From Undibacterium sp. KW1 (GTDB taxonomy: Bacteria > Pseudomonadota > Gammaproteobacteria > Burkholderiales > Burkholderiaceae_D): a DNA stretch of 64,000 nt. The DNA lies in NCBI RefSeq assembly GCF_009937955.1, contig NZ_AP018439.1:2728001-2792000 (forward strand), written 5' to 3'. The notes below the pieces were generated by a model, which saw only the letters and a list, made by a program, of their open reading frames with translations, was not told where the DNA came from and ran no database searches. Positions within the stretch are counted from its first letter, which is position 1, and each line of letters starts with the position of its first letter. Positions 1 through 7,220 of this stretch are shown here, piece by piece. Position numbers and translations under genes: made by a program.

Positions 1-1
1 T

Positions 2-346
2 GCGACTGGTGAGCGTGAAGCGTCGATTGCCAAGTCTGAAGGTGAGAAACAGGCATCGATTAACCGTGCACAAGGTCAGGCTGCAGCCATACTGGCGATC
101 GCAGAGGCCAGTGCAGAAGCGATACGCAAGACAGCAGCGGCGATACAGTCACCTGGTGGTGCAGATGCGGTCAATCTGAAAGTCGCAGAACAATATGTCA
201 GTGCATTTGGCAACCTGGCTAAAACCAATAACTCCATTATTGTTCCAGCTAACCTGGGTGATATGAGTGGCCTGATCGCTACTGCCATGCAAGTTGTCAA
301 GTCTCAAAAACCTGCTGTCATCGAGTCGCCACGACGACCCGTCTGA
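2..346 (+). CDS. SPFH/band 7 (QmcA/stomatin-like) protein, C-terminal part
   Basis: The window opens inside this gene; 114 codons are visible before the TGA at 344-346. The visible part begins with a helical segment rich in Ala, Glu and Lys (GEREASIAKSEGEK), typical of the coiled-coil stalk after a band 7 domain. It ends with the paraslipin-type tail AEQYVSAFGNLAKTNNSII followed by VPANLGDMSGLIA. These tails are known in QmcA and stomatin-like-2 membrane scaffolds, which oligomerise at the inner membrane. The SPFH domain itself lies outside the window. A second SPFH gene follows 140 bp downstream on the same strand. The family call is firm; the precise subfamily is inferred. Confidence 0.85.
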   Translation, partial: ATGEREASIAKSEGEKQASINRAQGQAAAILAIAEASAEAIRKTAAAIQSPGGADAVNLKVAEQYVSAFGNLAKTNNSIIVPANLGDMSGLIATAMQVVKSQKPAVIESPRRPV

Positions 347-486
347 TCAAATGAGGAGCGTGAGAGGCTCCTCATGTCGTAACTCTACCCAAACAAATCC
401 CGTTGTACTGCTGGCATCTACCAGATGCCAGCAGGGCTGCTGCATGTCCGGAACAAACCGGAACTTTTAAAAAGAAGAGGCTATGT

Positions 487-2430
487 ATGTTTGAAATTAT
501 TTTGGCAAGCATCGTTGTTATTCTTATTTGGCTGTTGTATAGCAGCAATGTGCTCGTATATATCTCGAATGAAAAAATTGGTATCGTCGAAAAGAAATGG
601 TCGGCCAGCGGTTCTGTCCAGCATGGATTCATTGCCCTAAATGGCGAAGCCGGTTTCCAGCCCGAAGTATTGCGCGGTGGCTTTCATATGTTCTTCCCAT
701 TTCAATATTCCATACACAGACATGACCTGGTAACCATACAACAGGGCACCCTGGCCTATGTATTTGCCCGAGATGGGCAGGCCATGGCACCAACCCAGAA
801 TCTGGCATGCAATAAGGAGGCAAATGACTTTACCGATGTCCGCAGCTTCCTGACCAATGCTGGCCAAAAAGGTTTGCAACGCAAGATACTGCGTGAAGGT
901 ACTTACGCGATCAACCTTGCACAATTTGTGGTGCTGACTGCTGAGCGCGTTTATGCCTTACCTTTGCCTGGTGATGGCAATATCAGTAACGATGGCATCG
1001 TGGTCGGACAACTGGCAGAAATGCTGGATGAACTGCGCACACGTAATGGTTTCCTGCCCTTGGTGATACGTGACGATAAGCTGGCAGTCATCACTACGCA
1101 TGAAGGGCAGTCTTTACCCGAGGGCACTATCGTTGCACCTGTAGTGGGCGCTGATCCGCATGAGGGTAATAGTTATCACCATGACTTTCAAAACCCAGAA
1201 GTGTTTATAGAAGCAGGCGGTTACAAAGGACGGCAGTTGCAGGTGCTGGTGGAAGGCACCTATTATCTGAATGCCCGTTTCGCCAGTTATGAAATAGTGG
1301 AAAAACGTGTAGTGCCGGTTGGCTATGTAGGTGTAGTGGTGTCTTATACCGGTAAGGCTGGTAACGACGTAACAGGGGATGCTTATCGTCACGGCGAATT
1401 GGTCAGCAGTGATGAAAAAGGTGTACAGGTAAGCCCATTATTGCCTGGCAAATATGCCCTGAACCCCTATGCTAAACGTGTTATCGATGTGCCTACGACC
1501 AACTTCATTTTGAAATGGCAGTCAGGCCAGGTGGGTTCACATGAGCTGGACAAGCACCTTAGTGAAGTTTCACTGATTACCAAAGACGCATTTGAACCTG
1601 ACCTGCCTTTATCCGTCGTTGTCAATATCGACTATAAAATGGCGCCGCTGGTCATACAAAGGTTTGGCGATATCCAGAAACTGGTAGAGCAAACCCTGGA
1701 CCCTATGGTTGCCGCGTATTTCAAGAACATAGGCCAGGGCAAAACACTCATCGAGTTACTGCAAGAACGTTCAGACATACAGGAGCGAGCCAAAGCAGAA
1801 ATGCGCAAGAATTTTGAAGGTTATAATCTGACTCTGAATGAAGTATTGATAGGCACGCCGCGTGCCAAGACTGGCGACACGCAGATTGAAGTGATTCTGA
1901 AGCAATTGCGTGAGCGCCAGGTCTCCAGGGAGCAACTGGAAACTTACAAAACCAAAGAAACCGCCGCTGTACAAGAGCGCATCCTGCGTGAGGCAGAGGC
2001 CAGGGCAAAGCAACAGACTTCCATCACCGAGTCGGAACTGGCCGTCAAGATCGCAGAAAATCAAGGTAGTGCAGCCGTGCAGAAAGCGATCAAGGCAGCT
2101 GAGGAAGCACGTCAGGTTGCCTCGGGTGCTGCTGATGCCAAACGTACCCTGGCCAATGCCGAGGCTTACCAAATCCAGCAGATAGGTGAAGCGCAGGCGA
2201 AAGCAACTGAATTGAACGTAGAAGCATATGGCGGTCCAGAACTGCAATTCCAGCAAACAGTCTTGCTGCGCTTTGCTGAAGCGATAGAAAAAGGTCACAT
2301 CGCCATGGTGCCAAGCATACAGACTGGTGGCAGTGGTAGCAGCTCCGCCGTAGATGCTTTCCTCGCACTCGCTGCAAAAGACCTGTTGAATAAAGGGGAG
2401 GGGAAAACCGCAATGATTAATGCCGGTTAA
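487..2430 (+). CDS. Flotillin-like SPFH domain membrane protein
   Basis: A 647-residue protein starting at ATG 487, chosen because a GAAGAGG Shine-Dalgarno sits six bases upstream; the frame is open further up only from a TTG. Residues 1-25 form a single hydrophobic anchor (MFEIILASIVVILIWLLYS). Next come SPFH/band 7-type beta-rich sequences, with IGIVEKKW near the start and VVVNIDYKMAPLVIQRFGD around residues 377-395. A long Ala/Glu/Gln/Arg-rich coiled coil follows (about 470-580), then a short tail. SPFH proteins assemble into ring or cage scaffolds organising membrane microdomains. It is longer than QmcA-type proteins and nearer flotillin in layout. Lying next to the preceding SPFH gene, it may form a two-component membrane module; that is inference. 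Confidence 0.8.
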   Translation: MFEIILASIVVILIWLLYSSNVLVYISNEKIGIVEKKWSASGSVQHGFIALNGEAGFQPEVLRGGFHMFFPFQYSIHRHDLVTIQQGTLAYVFARDGQAMAPTQNLACNKEANDFTDVRSFLTNAGQKGLQRKILREGTYAINLAQFVVLTAERVYALPLPGDGNISNDGIVVGQLAEMLDELRTRNGFLPLVIRDDKLAVITTHEGQSLPEGTIVAPVVGADPHEGNSYHHDFQNPEVFIEAGGYKGRQLQVLVEGTYYLNARFASYEIVEKRVVPVGYVGVVVSYTGKAGNDVTGDAYRHGELVSSDEKGVQVSPLLPGKYALNPYAKRVIDVPTTNFILKWQSGQVGSHELDKHLSEVSLITKDAFEPDLPLSVVVNIDYKMAPLVIQRFGDIQKLVEQTLDPMVAAYFKNIGQGKTLIELLQERSDIQERAKAEMRKNFEGYNLTLNEVLIGTPRAKTGDTQIEVILKQLRERQVSREQLETYKTKETAAVQERILREAEARAKQQTSITESELAVKIAENQGSAAVQKAIKAAEEARQVASGAADAKRTLANAEAYQIQQIGEAQAKATELNVEAYGGPELQFQQTVLLRFAEAIEKGHIAMVPSIQTGGSGSSSAVDAFLALAAKDLLNKGEGKTAMINAG

Positions 2431-2442
2431 TCTCGTATTCGA

Positions 2443-2473
2443 GAAGTGGCTTTGATCAGGTCAAAGTCACTTC
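2443..2473. terminator. Inverted repeat between convergent genes, probable bidirectional terminator
   Basis: Arms 2443-2455 and 2461-2473 (13 bp, one G-T mismatch) flank a 5-base loop. It lies just after the stop of the flotillin-like gene, and its distal half overlaps the last codons of the convergent HvfC-like gene, which ends at 2456. There is only a short T-rich stretch after it on the plus strand (TTCTTCT), so termination strength is uncertain. Confidence 0.5.
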
Positions 2474-3345
2474 TTCTGTCTTCAGCAGGCCATGCGCCTG
2501 GGCTTGTGGCTGCCACAGACAAATATCTGCCAGCAGTACTTTCATATCCAGGCCGGTTTCTTGTGATGACTTTACGGCGCACTCATGCATATCTGGATTG
2601 GTGCAAGCAGCCTGTAAAAAATGATATTGCCATGCAAGCAGGGGGATCAGTTGCACTCGGTAATTCTGTCGGGTAAATGCAAGATAACTGGTTTCTGGTT
2701 GTGGCGGAGTTGGTAGATCCTGATCCGCAGGTGCATGTTTTGCCTGCTCCCAGTATGCCAGTAAAGGAAAACTGGTTTTCAGTAGCCGTACGCAAGCCGG
2801 GATATGGATGTCTGCATGGAGCCCCATGAGCAGGTCAAACGCATTGTGGGTTTTGATGTTACGGTTATTTTCCAGTCCGGGTGCCCGTATTACCTCGGTA
2901 AATGCCCGTTCCAGTTTTGCTATCTCGACCGGAAACTGCGATAGCGGGTCTGCTTCGCCAGCTTTTAATGCGTCTGTATTTTGGGGTTGACTCTGCAGCA
3001 GGAAGCTGCCAAAACCAGCACCTAAATCATACAAAGACGGCGCACGGGAAGGATGTCGCCAGATATAGTTAGGGGCAAAAAATTAAACAATTCATCGCCC
3101 ATCAAACGATGTAGAACCGGGAAGTCAGCTTGCAGGCATTCCTGTAATCGCAGGATGTAGCCGCGTGCATAAATATGCATGCGCGATCGCTTGCCTGGCG
3201 TGATCTTGATTACGCTTGACTCTTCCAGTCCCAGATGTTCCTGCGCCAGCGACAAGCCTCTCGCCAGGCCGCCGGGCGCAGTCATCACCGTTAAAAACCA
3301 GTGCTGTAATTGCGATAGCGATGGATCAGGTGCAGGCTGGCTCAT
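2456..3345 (-). pseudogene. DUF2063 (HvfC/BufC-like) MNIO partner protein, frameshifted
   Basis: Two overlapping frames make one DUF2063 protein. The N-terminal frame starts at ATG 3345 (MSQPAPDPSLSQLQHWFLTV, then RGYILRLQECLQADFPVLH) and ends at a stop near 3022. The C-terminal frame runs to 2456 and contains YDLGAGFGSFLL. Adding one T to the run of six at 3077-3082 (coding strand) joins them as FNFFAPNYIWRHPSRAPSL, the junction expected for the family, giving about 296 residues. DUF2063 proteins are known partners of DUF692/MNIO enzymes and are thought to deliver the substrate peptide. Start and upstream DUF692 stop overlap (ATGA), so the genes are translationally coupled. The break may be a real mutation, a base-calling error or a slippery site: the heptamer T TTT TTG is in the correct phase for a -1 shift. 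Confidence 0.75.
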
Positions 3346-4289
3346 GAAGTGCTGAGTACTTCCAGTTGAAAATGCACGGGTGTGGAAATGCTTGAACCCG
3401 ATGCAGCATTGATTTTCATCTCTGGAAAATGACCAGTCATGACCAAGCGTGCCTTGTCCAGTTCTGCCAGCAAGTCAGGATAAGCCGGGATATTGGCATC
3501 CCATTCCAGCAGTGTAGAAACACCGCCCGTCAAGGTTTGTGCCATTGCATATAAATGCCAGACCGGTGTTGGTACTGGCTGATCATGCGTATCTATCATA
3601 TAGTCTCCATGATGACTTGGTCCCGCCAGATGAATTTGCACGATGCGGTCCGCAGGCAGGTTGCGTATATAACGTTCAGCATCAAAGCCGTGATTGTAGG
3701 CAGACACATAGACATTATTGACATCCAGTAGTAACCCACAACCGTTTTTTTCAGTTAAGCGACTTAGAAATTCATCCTCCACCATGCTGGACTGTTCAAA
3801 TTCTACGTAGGTACTGGGGTTTTCTATAATCAATGGACGTTCCAGAAAATCCTGCACTATGCGTACACGTTCAATCACATGCGCTAGCGTGACCTCATTC
3901 AAGGGGAGTGGTAGCAAATCATGGGTATTCATGGCTGCAGCACCCGTCCAGCACAAATGATCTGATACCCAGGCAGGTTGCAATTCCTTCGCGAGTTGCC
4001 TGAGCTTCTTTAGATAATCGAAATTCAGCGCATCTGCACTGCCTATCGATAGCGAAACACCGTGCATGACGATAGCACAGCTTTGCGCTACGCGTTCCAG
4101 TACATGACGTGCATAACCATGGTTATCAATGAAATTTTCTGTAATCACTTCAAACCAGGCGACTCCGGCACCATGTTCAAGTATGTGCTCAAAATGGGTA
4201 TTGCGCAGACCAACGCCCAGACCCAGATTGGGCAGGCCCAGACGTGGCTGCAAAATGTACATAGAGTGCTGCTCAAGCATGCTAATCAT
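3342..4289 (-). CDS. DUF692 multinuclear non-heme iron oxidative enzyme (MNIO, BufB/HvfB-like)
   Basis: A 315-residue protein of the DUF692 TIM-barrel family. Members such as MbnB, TglH and BufB are known to oxidatively modify Cys or other residues in ribosomal peptides using two or three irons. Visible conserved segments are LGVGLRN (24-30), MHGVSLSIGS (75-84), VSDHLCW (108-114), IIENPSTYVE (154-163), LLLDVNNVYV (186-195), IHLAGPSHHGDYMIDTHDQPVP (219-240, split here by the usual His/Asp ligands) and LLEWDANIP (260-268). Candidate metal ligands are H76, H111, E156, N191, H220, D233 or H235 and E262. The frame is intact. ATG 4289 overlaps the stop of the cysteine-rich gene (TGATG); Met4 or Met10 are alternative starts. 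The neighbours, a DUF2063 partner and a Cys-rich protein, fit a modification system. Confidence 0.88.
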   Translation of the reverse strand: MISMLEQHSMYILQPRLGLPNLGLGVGLRNTHFEHILEHGAGVAWFEVITENFIDNHGYARHVLERVAQSCAIVMHGVSLSIGSADALNFDYLKKLRQLAKELQPAWVSDHLCWTGAAAMNTHDLLPLPLNEVTLAHVIERVRIVQDFLERPLIIENPSTYVEFEQSSMVEDEFLSRLTEKNGCGLLLDVNNVYVSAYNHGFDAERYIRNLPADRIVQIHLAGPSHHGDYMIDTHDQPVPTPVWHLYAMAQTLTGGVSTLLEWDANIPAYPDLLAELDKARLVMTGHFPEMKINAASGSSISTPVHFQLEVLSTS

Positions 4290-5068
4290 CAGGTTGATGG
4301 TGGCAAAGCCAGTCGCAAATCATTTGGCTTGGGCTTTTCCCCCAGGTTTTTATGGCGCGTGCTCATTACCGTGCTGTAGGCCGCCCAGGCCGTGTCAAAC
4401 ACACTGTCACCTTGCTTGAAATTGATGTTCTTGTTCAATAGATGCTCTGCATGTGATGGCGCATCATCAAAAGTATACAAAGTCATTGTGCCGCTTGCGG
4501 GAAACAGTTGCGACGCAGAGATGGGCATGGCACAGCCACCATAGGTCTTACAGCGGTTGTCGCTTGGTGCGCTATATAAGGTGCCTGTAGGCGGTGGTCC
4601 AGGAGGAGCGCAGCAATTACCATGCGAGCCACGGTCTGGAGTTGCGGCTACAAGTGCTTCTTTGTCCGCTTCTTTTTCCGGCTTAACAACTATATCTATC
4701 TGGGCAAAACCGCAGCCACCCTGTGCCTCGCAACCGTTTGAGCCACGGCAGCTATGATAAATCGCAATGGCAGTACATTGATTATTGGAGTCTTCTGACG
4801 CTATTACCTTGTTGGCGTTGAAATCCAGGCACTGGCAAGAGTGGTACAAAATATTCTTGTCTGGTAGTGGAACACTGACTGACAAATCTGGCGAGCAACC
4901 TGTGATCGCCCAGCAAATCGACATGCGGTCGCCTGACCCGACCATGGATGGATAAGGGAAGTTCGTTTCCTTGTTTGTCCAGTACTCGTCCAGTACCGAG
5001 GTAATGCCATAAATGGCACCTGCAGATACGCTGCTTAACATCTGCACAGTTTTTTTTTGCTCATTCAC
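4289..5068 (-). CDS. Cysteine-rich protein, candidate MNIO substrate
   Basis: A 259-residue protein I cannot assign to a named family. It has 12 cysteines (52, 58, 78, 80, 98, 107, 113, 119, 152, 153, 173, 179), with a recurring C-x5-C spacing: 52/58, 107/113, 113/119 and 173/179. Gly-rich contexts surround them (CEAQGGCG, CKTYGGC). No clear signal peptide or membrane segment is seen. It sits between the ferritin-like and DUF692 genes, overlapping both, so it belongs to the operon; being an MNIO substrate is inference. The annotated GTG start at 5068 has no good ribosome site. ATG 5064, which overlaps the upstream stop as ATGA, is out of frame by one base because the following A run (5050-5058) has nine rather than ten A. 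The N-terminus is therefore uncertain. Confidence 0.7.
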   Translation of the reverse strand: MNEQKKTVQMLSSVSAGAIYGITSVLDEYWTNKETNFPYPSMVGSGDRMSICWAITGCSPDLSVSVPLPDKNILYHSCQCLDFNANKVIASEDSNNQCTAIAIYHSCRGSNGCEAQGGCGFAQIDIVVKPEKEADKEALVAATPDRGSHGNCCAPPGPPPTGTLYSAPSDNRCKTYGGCAMPISASQLFPASGTMTLYTFDDAPSHAEHLLNKNINFKQGDSVFDTAWAAYSTVMSTRHKNLGEKPKPNDLRLALPPST

Positions 5069-6242
5069 TTTTCAGGCGATTCAGTGCGCCGGCAACGTCA
5101 TCAGGTGTAAGGATATCTTGCGGCGCTGACGCTGCATCATATTCCTCATTGATCAACATGGAGGCAGTCCACTGATTGCCTGCAACCGCATGCCATTGTT
5201 CCCACGTCAACAACTGCTCAGATGTAGCTACTTTAGGGTGCAGTATGTCTTTGCTGATTTCCTGGAAGTGCTCATAGTGATCAAATGCCGCGCTGTGGAA
5301 ACGTGCTGCAGCATCTCTCGATGCCGCTAACTCGCCGTCACCGTCATACGCAGGATAATCAAGCTTCAAGGCTTCGTCGGACTCACGATAGTCAGGCTGT
5401 ACGGCACGCAATAATTGAGTGCGACGGTAGTGCTTGATCCCTGCGGAATTACCTTCGCCCTGATCGGTAATGGCGCACATCATATCGATGGCCTTGTTTT
5501 GTGAACCTGCCATGCCGCCATCAAGATCTTCAGGGCCGAACAAGGTGTCAAATTGCGGGTATTCTTTTTGCGGATGACAGTCGTTCGGCTGTTTGGGTGT
5601 GCTGTGGACATTGAACATGTCTTTTTGCACTGCGTTGTTATCAAAGAGTTTTTCCCATAGTGTCTGACCATCTGTATATTCCATGCTGATGTATCTGGCA
5701 TAGCATTCATACATATAGCCAATGGTGCCGAACAGCGGCAGGTCAGCAAATCCCTTGTCAGAGTTCCAGTCGGCCAGTGGTACATCAGGGAAGTACTTAT
5801 CGGCATTGTGGCGCAATTCTTCGCGCGCCTGCTTCTCTGGCTGCTCGATTGCCAAAAACAGTTCTATCTGATTTTTGTTCAGGGACTCCAGATTGACCCT
5901 GACATCCTTATAGCTGTTGGTGTCCCTCAGATCAACAATGCAAGGTATGGTGTGCTTGTCTGGCCCGTAACAAATTCAGCCACGCTCATTGGCTGTGCTG
6001 GCGTCTGCCGTGGTCGCCATTCCTGGCCATTGGCGGCCTTTATAATAATTGTTACCCTTGGAATTAATTTGATGCGTGCCGTAGATCGAATACATGGAAT
6101 TTATGTACAGCGGTATCGTAAGCAATTCCACGCTGACAGTCGCCTGAGCAATGGCCCTTACGGCGGCGGCATCGGTGTTGAATTCTGACAGGGGACGATT
6201 CTTGATGGCGTGCTGCGGTGTTTCAGGTATGGCCGCGAACAT
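5061..6242 (-). pseudogene. VioB-type ferritin-like domain protein, interrupted by an in-frame TGA
   Basis: One continuous frame of 393 codons is interrupted only by TGA at 5976-5978 (codon 89). The N-terminal piece contains AIAQATVSVELLTIPLYINS and MYSIYG, the first helix of the VioB/iminophenylpyruvate-dimer-synthase ferritin-like domain. After the stop come ICYGPDKHTIPCIVDLRDT, LNKNQIELFLAIEQPE, GTIGYMYECYARYI and IDMMCAITDQGEG, all family-typical. The stop lies where Trp would fit (GW-I-CYGP), suggesting TGG to TGA. The helix usually carrying an E-x-x-H-type metal motif seems missing between MATTADASTANE and the stop, suggesting an internal deletion of several tens of codons; this is from family memory. 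Without readthrough only 88 residues are made. It is the first gene of the operon, so downstream genes could still be expressed. Confidence 0.7.
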
Positions 6243-6415
6243 GAGACGACTGCTGCGCTGGGGGAAGTGCAGACGAAAAGCGGCGGTAAAAAATGAACAA
6301 AACGTGATGACTTTAACATAAAAGAATATGGGCTTGAAAGAATTTGAGCGCGCCTGATTCTTTTAAGACTGTTTTTTTTTTTTGCGGCATCTTCACAATT
6401 TTTGGAGCAATTGGT

Positions 6416-7108
6416 ATGAAAGAAATTATCAGTCAATGTCAGCATAGCTTATCGTCGCTTGCCGATCCGGTAAGGGCACAAGCCATGCGTGCCTATATGA
6501 AAAACCGTTGTGAATTTCTGGGTATTCCCGCACCTGAAAGGCGCAAGGCGTGTATTGATATTATCCAGCAATTGAAAACGGCTGATGCGGATGAACTTTT
6601 ACAGATCGCAAATGGCTTGTGGTCCTGTGAACAGCGCGAATATCAGTATCTGGCAGTGGATATCCTGGCCAAGCATTACCGGCGTTTACGTTTGGAAGAT
6701 GTGCCAGCCTTGCTCACTTTGGTGCAGCAAAAATCCTGGTGGGATACTGTCGATGGTCTGGCTGGTGTTGTCGGCGACGTATTGCAGCAAAATTTGACGG
6801 CGAGCCGGGATATACAAGCTGGCATGGATAAAGCTCTTGGACATCCCGATTTTTGGGTAAGGCGCATCGCCTTATTACATCAGTTAGGTTGGCGCGAACA
6901 GACCGATGTGAACAGATTATTTAGCTATGCTCTGGCGCTGGCAGACGAAAAAGAGTTTTTCATCCGTAAAGCGATAGGCTGGGCCTTGCGTGACTATGCC
7001 TGGCATGATCCAGTTGTCGTAAGAAACTTTTTGCAAGAAAATCAGAGTCGGTTTTCTGGCCTGAGCTACCGTGAGGCCGCTAAAAACTTGGAGAAACTGG
7101 GTAAATAG
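6416..7108 (+). CDS. DNA alkylation repair protein (AlkD-like DNA glycosylase)
   Basis: A 230-residue HEAT-like repeat protein. ATG 6416 is chosen because GGAG lies eight bases upstream. The AlkD family excises cationic alkylated bases such as N3-methyladenine without base flipping. The key segment SWWDTVDGLAG puts Trp and Asp at W109 and D113, the same numbers as the Bacillus AlkD catalytic residues. FWVRRIALLH (146-155) supplies the Arg, and KAIGWALRDYAWHDP (185-199) the second Trp. The protein appears complete and active. It is divergent from the MNIO operon, and a run of 12 T lies at 6372-6383 in the shared upstream region. Confidence 0.9.
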   Translation: MKEIISQCQHSLSSLADPVRAQAMRAYMKNRCEFLGIPAPERRKACIDIIQQLKTADADELLQIANGLWSCEQREYQYLAVDILAKHYRRLRLEDVPALLTLVQQKSWWDTVDGLAGVVGDVLQQNLTASRDIQAGMDKALGHPDFWVRRIALLHQLGWREQTDVNRLFSYALALADEKEFFIRKAIGWALRDYAWHDPVVVRNFLQENQSRFSGLSYREAAKNLEKLGK

Positions 7109-7220
7109 TTACAAAAAAACTTTACAGTTCATTCTGCAGCAGCACATTAAGCCACCATGCAGCACGGCATTTGCAATATGATATCGCTTGTTTGTTAATT
7201 GCCAGTCTGCATTTCTCCTG

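Noticed and set aside
5976..5978. TGA read as selenocysteine in the ferritin-like gene
   Set aside because: The position fits Trp, and a nearby SECIS-type structure or Sec genes are not seen.
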